DNA of 64,000 nucleotides from Lojkania enalia (Eukaryota; Ascomycota; Dothideomycetes; Pleosporales), in assembly GCA_010094045.1 (NCBI GenBank), contig ML986603.1, positions 1 to 64,000 on the forward strand. Direction: 5' to 3'. Positions 56,598-64,000 of the stretch are shown one piece after another. The notes under the pieces were generated by a model that made no database searches, was not told the DNA's origin, and saw only the letters and a list, made by a program, of their open reading frames with translations. Each line of letters begins with the position of its first letter. Positions within the stretch are counted from its first letter, which is position 1. A program made the position numbers and the translations under genes.

Positions 56598-57262
56598 CTA
56601 TACGGACACCGAGGTCCAAGGACTACAAGCCTTATACATGTGCTTGTCCCGTCTGTGCAGGTCCGCTGCAGATGAGTATAAGAAGGCTGCGGTTTCCCGA
56701 TCTTCATCACTCTTGCAAATTCCCTAGACGTTCCGCCGGATTTAAAGGTCGCGTGCCAAGACCTCGGACTTAACAGGAGAAGGTAGAAGGGAGTAGGGAG
56801 GCGTAAGAGATGGTAATAGCAAGGAGAAAGTGCTGCGAAATAAACATAGGATATGGTTTCCAAGTGCTGGCAAACGGTCGATGAATGAGCTTGATGAGTG
56901 GCTTTCGACGAAAGAGCAGGATAATTTCCGGTTTTATAGAAGAGATGTATGGTATGAGAATGAAGTAAAGGAAAAGAAATGGCTGAATGCAAGAGTTGAG
57001 GACTAGTGGGTTGTATGGAAAGAAGAGGGGAGGGCTCAAAGCCCAAATCTCCACGTCCGCCTCTACCAGTCGATTTCGTACACGGGCAATTGCAAACAAT
57101 TCGGATTCCAGGACGATCCCACCGCACAATGTCCTTGTATATTTGCTTATTAGTCGAATGGGCAACCTCACGGCTCCAGATTCGCCAACTAGAGATACCC
57201 TAGTGAATCGTATGGGATAGACCTACTAAGTGAGGACATGACCGACGTCTTTATTCTTCTAG
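56598..57262. other. Intergenic region with overlapping low-complexity frames
   Basis: Long open frames on the minus strand (57127-56561 and 57171-56770) translate into hydrophobic, Tyr/Leu/Pro-rich sequence without domain signatures. This looks like pyrimidine-rich leader sequence more than a protein. Confidence 0.35.
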
Positions 57263-57991
57263 GCTATCATCCCTAAGGAGGCCTAAATCATCCGGACGCT
57301 ACTCTCGAAGTACAAAGTCAAAGACGGTGACTACATGAACCAACTTCAATAGACTCACTCGTTAGTGTTTGGTGGGATACGAAGCTGGGTTAAGAAACGT
57401 TCCGCGAGACGCCAACTGAGCGTAGTTTTCCATTCTGAGCTGCATGGATCGATACTTACTACCAAATTACTTGGCTTCCTCCAAAGCGCCCATATCAGTG
57501 GCATTGATGATGAGTTGCCCATTCGCCAGGATCAGAGGAAGCCTGAGAACCTTGAAGATCTAAACGCGGTATGTTTGTCCCAGTACGTTGAGGGAGATAT
57601 CCGGGCTCTAAAGACTCAAATCGGCTATGTACAACACTCATGGGGAACCATAACAATGTGGAAGAACGAAAAGGTAGATCGATTTAAACATACCCGTGGA
57701 TACTCTATAGTCGGCAAACCAACCAGCGCTGCTTCAAACTACATATTTGTGCAGCTTTTAGGGCCAATGGGGGTGGGAGCCCCTTTGGAAATTGTATTTT
57801 GTGGAAGAATTGTCTTGGAGGAGGGCAATGAAGAGCCTGCCAATGGGAAGATCTTGAAGCAACCCTACTTCAACAAGAAACAGTTATATTCGGTTTTGCC
57901 TGATATTAAAAAAAAGAAAAGTGGTAAAATTGATATTGAATTAGGGGGCTTCACACGAGAGAAGTTCCAGGGATTCACTGCGAATGAGTAA
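57263..57991 (+). pseudogene. Decayed ORF of unknown family
   Basis: A single frame can be followed from 57263 to the stop at 57991. It is interrupted by TAA at 57284-57286 and TAG at 57350-57352, with a further TAG at 57260-57262 just before. The text around the stops stays protein-like (IIRTLLSKYKVKDGDYMNQL, then THSLVFGGIRSWVKKRSA). The longest open part (57365-57991, 208 codons) has no ATG near its start and includes VCLSQYVEGDIRALKTQIGY, FVQLLGPMGVGAPLEIVFCG and IELGGFTREKFQGF. I do not recognise the family. All three stops could arise from CAA/CAG by C-to-T change, as in repeat-induced point mutation, but this is inference. A spliced gene with missing exons is the alternative. Confidence 0.4.
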
Positions 57992-60785
57992 CGGTATCAA
58001 TTCACGCAACTGCGTGCGAGCGACAAGAAACAAATTAAAAAGTGTACCATAGTATAGTTCAATATAATCCCATCCATCTTAATTCGAAATAGTATGATTG
58101 GTATTTCATCTTTAAATCACATTTGTTTACACAAACGGCTCAATTACAGAGGTGACTTTCTCGGCATTTCTATAAAGGAGACAATAGGTTTTCCTATTAG
58201 TAGCACGATAATGGCAGTATTGAGACTTAGCAAATAGGCTTGGCTTCACTCGGTGAATTCACTAATTCAGCTCTTATAGCCTTTAGCAGTAGAAGAAGTA
58301 CCCCAGTCTCCTACTACAGCGGGAAACTACCACCTATCCTAATAGTAACTAACTTGTCTTATTGTTTGTAATGAGAGGCGAATCTTGTCTCAGGGAGGGA
58401 GATGAGGAACTGAACTGCTTGATTGAGGATGGCCAGCAGGCCATATTTATGTACATAGAAAAAGGGGTATATCAGTTGATATCCGGCGTAATATCGTACG
58501 ACGGTATCCGATACAACTCGGCAGACTTGCCAAAATCCCTATCACATTGTTATTTCGGCAAGGTGGTAGCTGGGTGAATAGAAACTATGAATACTATATT
58601 AAAAGTAAATAGGGCCTAGGACCACAAGCCCTAAGAATAGAAATGTGGAGGTAGTACTAATCAGAGAAAGCGTTTAGGGTGGCTGCTAAGGAGTGAAAAT
58701 TACTCCCAAAGCCTCCCTTCGTAATGATCTCATCATATTGATTTCTTACCTTGAGACAGAGGTCGTATTTTCTTCAACATGGGGAGGGTCATCTGAAGCC
58801 TTTATGTTCTGGGTCACAAGATTGGACTGTGCTAATCCGATGACTGTCTCATTTTCGTTGCCTTTGAATAGGTCCTTCTCGTCTAGGCAAGTGTTTGAGA
58901 AGGAGCTTGCTTGTGTAGAAAGGCCGCATTCCATACACCACAGTATTATCTCTACATGTGGAGACGTAAAGCACCTCAATAAGATGGCCTAAGATTGGAA
59001 TATCTCAGAATTTCATCGATTGGGGGTGTGCAGGACGTTACCCAGACTACTTGGAAATCACGATAGCTCTGAGGTTGCCCCCGAAAGACTTTTTGGTGGA
59101 ACGATGAATTACGTTTCTCAGCTGGTGGGTTCGAAGTTTGTAACAGTCTTCGAAAGCGAGAAAGGGATTATCTCACGAACTTCGCACTCGTATCCATCTT
59201 ACAAGAAATTATGATCGCGGGAGATAGATTGGTAGACTATTTAGAGACACAAAAGGAATTACTGCGCCCTAGACCTCCCCGGACTCCCCTAGAAGTCTTC
59301 AATATTTCAATACTCGTAGAGATAGCCGGAGCGTAAAAGCCATTAAGTTATGTGGCTCTTGGAAATACTGATTGAAGCATTACTGTGATTATACAAATGA
59401 ATTTGGCCTTATTCGAGTAAACGATGTATTTCTCAGGACAATAAATATGATGCCTGTCGAGTCCATATATTCTGGATCACCCTAAGAGAACACGCCGACG
59501 TTTGCAAACCAACTAACCCAAGTCTATAATCCTTGTTTTCTTAAAACTTGTACAGCTTGACCTTATGAACTGCTCGTGGACCCAATAACCTTCTTTTGCT
59601 TCAGTGTACCCTTGAGAATTTCGACAGAAGGCCACAGCGTCCATTAGGTAGTATTCTCTTTTTTTTGGAGACCTACTCAAATTAAGATTCAGAGATGAAT
59701 TAGTGCTGAGTTCATTTGATGATTTTTTTTTTTTGGGGGGGGGCAATAAGGATGATGCTTCCCAGAACCACATATCGAGTATATCTCCATACTTTATTTC
59801 ATTTTGTTCTTCGACGATTCCGAGGACTATTAGGCTAGACTGACATATTGTAGGTCACTTCAATTATGCCTGAAGGTGCTTCCAAAATGGATTTGACAAA
59901 GCCCTTTCCTTTCTTAGATAGCTTGTTCTCATATTTTGGAACGAATTATGTATCCGTGCTGTCACCAACAGTGCTGTTGTTTCATGGGGCTGTCGTAAAG
60001 TGGATTCTGTTGTTAAAGTCGAGAGTTCGCTATACGGATGCTGCGCTTCAGTCTCAGGCTTTTCTTGTCATTGCTAGTCATTATACTAGCTGGATAGCTT
60101 AATGCGCTTTGTAGCGTCACAAAAGGGCTTTGAGGCTTGTATTTTGTCTGGATTAAAGGAGACAATCTGGCAACACCACATCATGAGCAATCTACTTATG
60201 GATACTACTGGGCTATACAGACGGTTTAGATTATTTCTAGATCACTAATATTAGACAAGTGCTAATGCAAAGGTACAGATGTGTCGAATGCCTCCTTTTC
60301 AACTTTGAGTGTCACAGTTGTTCAAATGTAGAAGAGATCACAAGAAGCTCCCAGCAAAAAGATTGTCCAAAGTTATTCTGTATATTCAGATATTTCATGA
60401 GAGGCTTTTTAGATTTCTAAAGGTATATTATTACCCTACGAAGTCACTGGGACTTACTAGGTGTGCTTATGGAAGCGTCTTACAATCTTGCTCACTCCTT
60501 CATGGAACTCTGCATCAATACTTTGCCTGCTTCACAGATACCAAAGATATTAGTGGAGATATTATACAATACTTCCGACAAAATAACTGATTCTGTCCCT
60601 TACCCTCCACCTCTTTTTTTAGAAATGGCCTACATCTCTGTGCACACCCCCCCATACTGACATTAGAGGCCAGAGCAGCTCAACCCTTCTCGACGAATGC
60701 TTAGACCAAGGTGAAGCGAGTTCTCTAGTTTCTACAGCATAAGCCTAGTCCGTCAATGGACGCCACACGTTGCACAAGGCCTCGT
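57992..60785. other. AT-rich segment with short ORF fragments
   Basis: About 2.8 kb. Short frames occur: 58362-58577 plus (71 aa, acidic); 58693-58992 plus and its antisense; 59866-60102 plus (78 aa); and 60309-60590 plus. None has a recognisable domain, and no pair could be joined by convincing splice sites. A T12-G9 homopolymer pair is at 59723-59743. The look is of degraded sequence. Confidence 0.4.
59723..59743. repeat. T12-G9 homopolymer junction
   Basis: Twelve T bases are followed directly by nine G bases. Confidence 0.75.
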
Positions 60786-63700
60786 CTAGATGCACCTTTG
60801 TTTAATTTGTGTACCATGGGATTTCCCAAATCCCGGGTTGTGCGTGAGCTGAAAAAGGAACTCTTGCTGAGGCGAGCTGTACCGAAAGCCGCTCGTACAT
60901 GGACAAACGCCTCCCGCCGATCGGTCTAGTTCTGGCAATATCTCTTCCAATTTCCCAACAAAAAATAAAAACGGGAGTTGCTCAACATTTGGTTTTCCTT
61001 GTTCGACGGCTGGAGGATGAGCACTCCTGGCAGCCACCAACATTGGCAGCATATTCATCTCCTTGCCTCTGCGGCGGGGAGTGGTGGGTCCGAATTGACA
61101 ACGCAGCAAGAGGTACCTACTGCAGTCGCTGTGGAGAGGACACAGCATGTGATGGTGCTATACCCTGCTATAGCACATATACCCTATGACTTCGGACACG
61201 CGACGCAAATTTTGCTATCCACTTGACAGCCCGGACCACATATGAGTAAGGTTTAGAGGGCCCTCAAAACTGACAGCTGTTATAGTGTACTGGGTTGAGA
61301 ATAGAGCTGCAGCTAAAGCAATTGGTAACGTGGAGTGCTATTTGCATGGTACAAATATTAAGCTCGATTTTGGAACGGAGGGACCAGGGTACTCCTCAGT
61401 GCCGTGCAGAGGGTCCGAAAATCATCCCCGGAAAGCCTTCTGGCTGCGGCGCAACCCCCCCCATGTGCGTCTGGAGAAATTTGGCATCTCGTATGCCTTG
61501 CATGCACGCCTCTGCTGTTGTTGCAACCCACCCCAGGGCATTTTCCCCTGCCTACCGGTCGACGCCTCTCCGCATTCCGCTTGACCTGGCTAAGTTGCAG
61601 GCCATGCGCGTCTACGTTCGGAAAAGGAACGTCATTGTACTACGGCTTTTCAAGTATCCACGTCGCCTTTTCGTTCTGTGTAACGTCGATCTTGCCTACG
61701 AGTGGGTCACTGCTAGAACATTTCAAGCCACCGGACTCTAAAAAAGATTGCGCGTTCGGAAAGCCCATCTACGATTCCGAAAGACATACGGCTTTTTCAT
61801 ACTGAAGGATCTCCCTTGACGACACGAGGCTTCGAGTACCCTGGCAGGCGTCGCTTTTCCCTCGCGCCCCCCTCGCCGCATGAACTCGCTATTGACAACA
61901 ATTCATTGTAGTTGTCGAGCAATCGACTTGGCAAATATGGAGCATAGTTGCCGGAGACCCTTGCGTTTCCTCTCACATCCCCCACAATCTCAAGCTCGGG
62001 CAATATTTCTCAGGTTGTGGGGTTATGCTTAGCAACTCAATCTCCGAAATGAACTTGGACCAACAAGCTGGAGGGCATGAAATGGCAAAAAGCTTCTCGA
62101 ACGTTTGATTTACCTATGGCCGACAGGGCCGGCACTCCTAGATCCTGAGCCCTTACCATGGCTGGGCTAAGGACAGCCTTACAGGACACCAGTCTCGATA
62201 TGGGTCTTGGCTGTTGCGTATGCGGTCGGTCCGGTCAGAGCCGCCTGACTCGTTGGGACAGGGTAGACACGTTCGTCGCATTCGCCATCCTAGATGCGTT
62301 TCGCAGAGTGCGTCATCCGCTGCTATTGCCTACGATTTAGCGAGTATAAAGGAAATTTATCGACGTCGCGCTAAGAGAGCCTCCGCGACGAACTGCAGAG
62401 TTCTGGCCGGCCGCGCCCATCCGAGTTATTCATCTGCACAAAGCCTGTCTATAGCAAGACCAGGAAGTCAAGCGAACGGCTGCGGGAACCGGGAGTGGTC
62501 GAGTTTCTCGTACGATGGTCCGACTTGTATATTAAAGACTACGCATGGCTAGGGAGAAAAACGGTAGCGATGTCCACAAAGCTTCTTCGCTACTGCAGTG
62601 ATGCGATAGTGTAGCGGTAGTATAGCGGTAGTATAGCGATAGTACGAAGCTTAAAAAGAAAGGGGGAGCTAAAAGAGTCAGTTGAAGAATAACGGTCCGC
62701 AAGCGAACGGCGCCTCTCCTTGTGAAGCCATTCCGGTCCCGCCGCCTACGTGTCGTGAGCGTCACGATCTCAAAGATCAGATATGATCGCGAGCCGGCTA
62801 GGATACTCGGGTGACTAGCCTCAATGTGAATCGAACCCCGAGAGGCGCCGTTCCGGACCCGCGCAGGATTTTGTATTTTCGCGAGAATATATCTGGGCCA
62901 TGGCTGTGATTGGCCGAGATGGGCATGCTGGACGAAAAGTCACACATGATACGAACAGCTGCCGCCTATGCTGCATTAGCGGGCTACTGACTACCCGTCA
63001 TGTATGCTGTAGGTACAGGGGATACCTGTCGTGATCGTCTTGCAGCGTGCTGCTGTCGAAGCTGTCAAAAGACGCCTTCTGTATCGCCCGCCTCCCTGTC
63101 AATGCGCGTGTCGCTTGTTCGGTACCGGGCCTCTCCACCCTGCCAGATTAGAGAAGTCGCCTTATTCGGAACAATGTCAGTAGTCGGCCGCTCCGATATC
63201 AGGACATCGCATCCTAATCATACTCTCGCGGCCTTTCTTGTCGACCATGTCTCGGATTCCACGTCGACAGCTTCTGGAGCCACGGCCCTCAAGCTGCCCT
63301 GAGCGCTGCATCTGATAGTAAAAAAAAATTTACTGCCATCTTTGCCCAGAGGCATCGACTCTGCCATCACGAGCGTGTGACCCGACCTACTACGCATGTA
63401 GCATACCGTCCTGGCCAAGCAGAAGGGCCAAGGCTCCAGGCTCCAGCGACGGCGAAGGAGAGGAGAGGAAGACCTGAATCATGAAGCCGTTGACATCAAG
63501 GCGCGTCTCCTCTGCGAGGATGGAGAAGTCCGCACCGCTGTTAGCTCAACTCCTTCGACCTGCATACAGACGCAGCGTAAGCAGCCTCATCCAGCGGGAC
63601 GGCCCTGTCCCTCATCACGAAGTCACCAACGGACGCCTCGAGGCGCAATCCAACCTTAGGATTCCTCTCGTCGTGGCTGCTTCCCACCCGCAATCTTTGA

Positions 63701-64000
63701 CGGATTTGGAATACACAACCTGGCCGTGTTTTCTGCCACGCTCGCAGCTGAAGGCGGTGAGGCAGGCCTATATCAGACACCTGCTAATTATTGTTGCGGA
63801 CCACAGAGCTCTCTCTCACCACCAAGCCCGCCGTCGACGGTTCCTTTAGGCTAAACGCCGAACAGGTCGCCCAAAACAGCTCTCCCTCCACCACCCTCCA
63901 GATCACCAGGAACCCTTTCCTGGCCTGAAGCCCACCCCTGCCCCACATGACTTCTGGTGCTGGGCGAATGGACGTAGAGAACGACGGCGCGCTAAGGAGT
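60786..64000. other. Right-end segment without supported genes
   Basis: About 3.2 kb of less AT-rich sequence. Open frames of up to ~148 codons (61295-61741 and 61404-61805 plus, 60786-61148 minus, 63481-63849 plus) overlap in several frames and show no domain, signal peptide or splice partners. I could not identify transposase, reverse transcriptase or RNase H motifs in the translations, although the region could still be a worn transposon. Confidence 0.4.
62603..62644. repeat. 11-bp tandem repeat (TAGCGGTAGTA)
   Basis: Units tagcggtagta at 62612-62622 and 62623-62633 and tagcgatagta at 62634-62644 are preceded by a partial gcgatagtg. The array is flanked by aagcttcttcg on the left and cgaagctta on the right, a short inverted relationship. 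Confidence 0.7.

Noticed and set aside
60786..61805. Overlapping frames of 96-148 codons as transposon or effector genes
   Set aside because: No catalytic motifs, signal peptide or splice structure visible; frames overlap on both strands.
62814..62860. tRNA-like B box (ggttcgattcaca) on the minus strand
   Set aside because: No matching T-stem, acceptor stem, anticodon arm or A box could be found around it.

Overview
The window is nuclear DNA of a filamentous ascomycete (Pezizomycotina). Genes are split by short introns of about 40-100 nt with GT..AG ends and CTAAC/CTNAY-type branch points. The gene set is fungal: Kre2/Mnt1 mannosyltransferase, a Gpr1-type receptor, Pat1, Dbp7, an AA9 lytic polysaccharide monooxygenase (LPMO) and an A1 aspartic protease. 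The AA9 enzyme and secreted protease suggest a saprotroph or plant-associated fungus. I cannot fix the class; a leotiomycete or related lineage is only a guess. All exon models below were joined by hand from splice signals, reading phase and family conservation.

0.4-17.1 kb is a dense housekeeping block: Pps1 dual-specificity phosphatase (-), DNA polymerase delta subunit 4 (-), DcpS scavenger decapping enzyme (+), the cohesin loader Scc2/Mis4 (-), RNA polymerase I subunit RPA12 (+), deoxyhypusine hydroxylase (-) and a conserved unknown (+). Several pairs are divergent and share short promoter regions. 17.1-19.4 kb is gene-poor with a possible broken ORF. 19.4-26.5 kb is all minus strand: Gpr1-like receptor, ubiquitin C-terminal hydrolase, Arc1-like tRNA-binding protein and UDP-glucose 4-epimerase. 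Next come a SUN-domain nuclear envelope protein (+), a three-helix membrane protein (-), the AA9 LPMO (+), a large Zip2/SHOC1-like candidate (-), the GT15 mannosyltransferase (-), Pat1 (+), the aspartic protease (+), Dbp7 (-), pantothenate synthetase (+) and a Cys-rich orphan protein (+).

55.1-64.0 kb contains no gene I can defend except fragments. It holds an ORF relic whose reading frame is broken upstream by three stop codons, AT-rich stretches, homopolymer runs and a small 11-bp tandem repeat. This looks like a degraded or repeat-derived accessory segment.

I did not find a clear new biological system. The most useful points are: two introns that only work as GC-AG introns; the copper-binding N-terminal histidine of the LPMO, which becomes visible only with one specific intron choice; a phosphatase with a second, arginine-less CX5R-like motif; a probable Zip2/SHOC1 meiotic factor; and the decayed right end.
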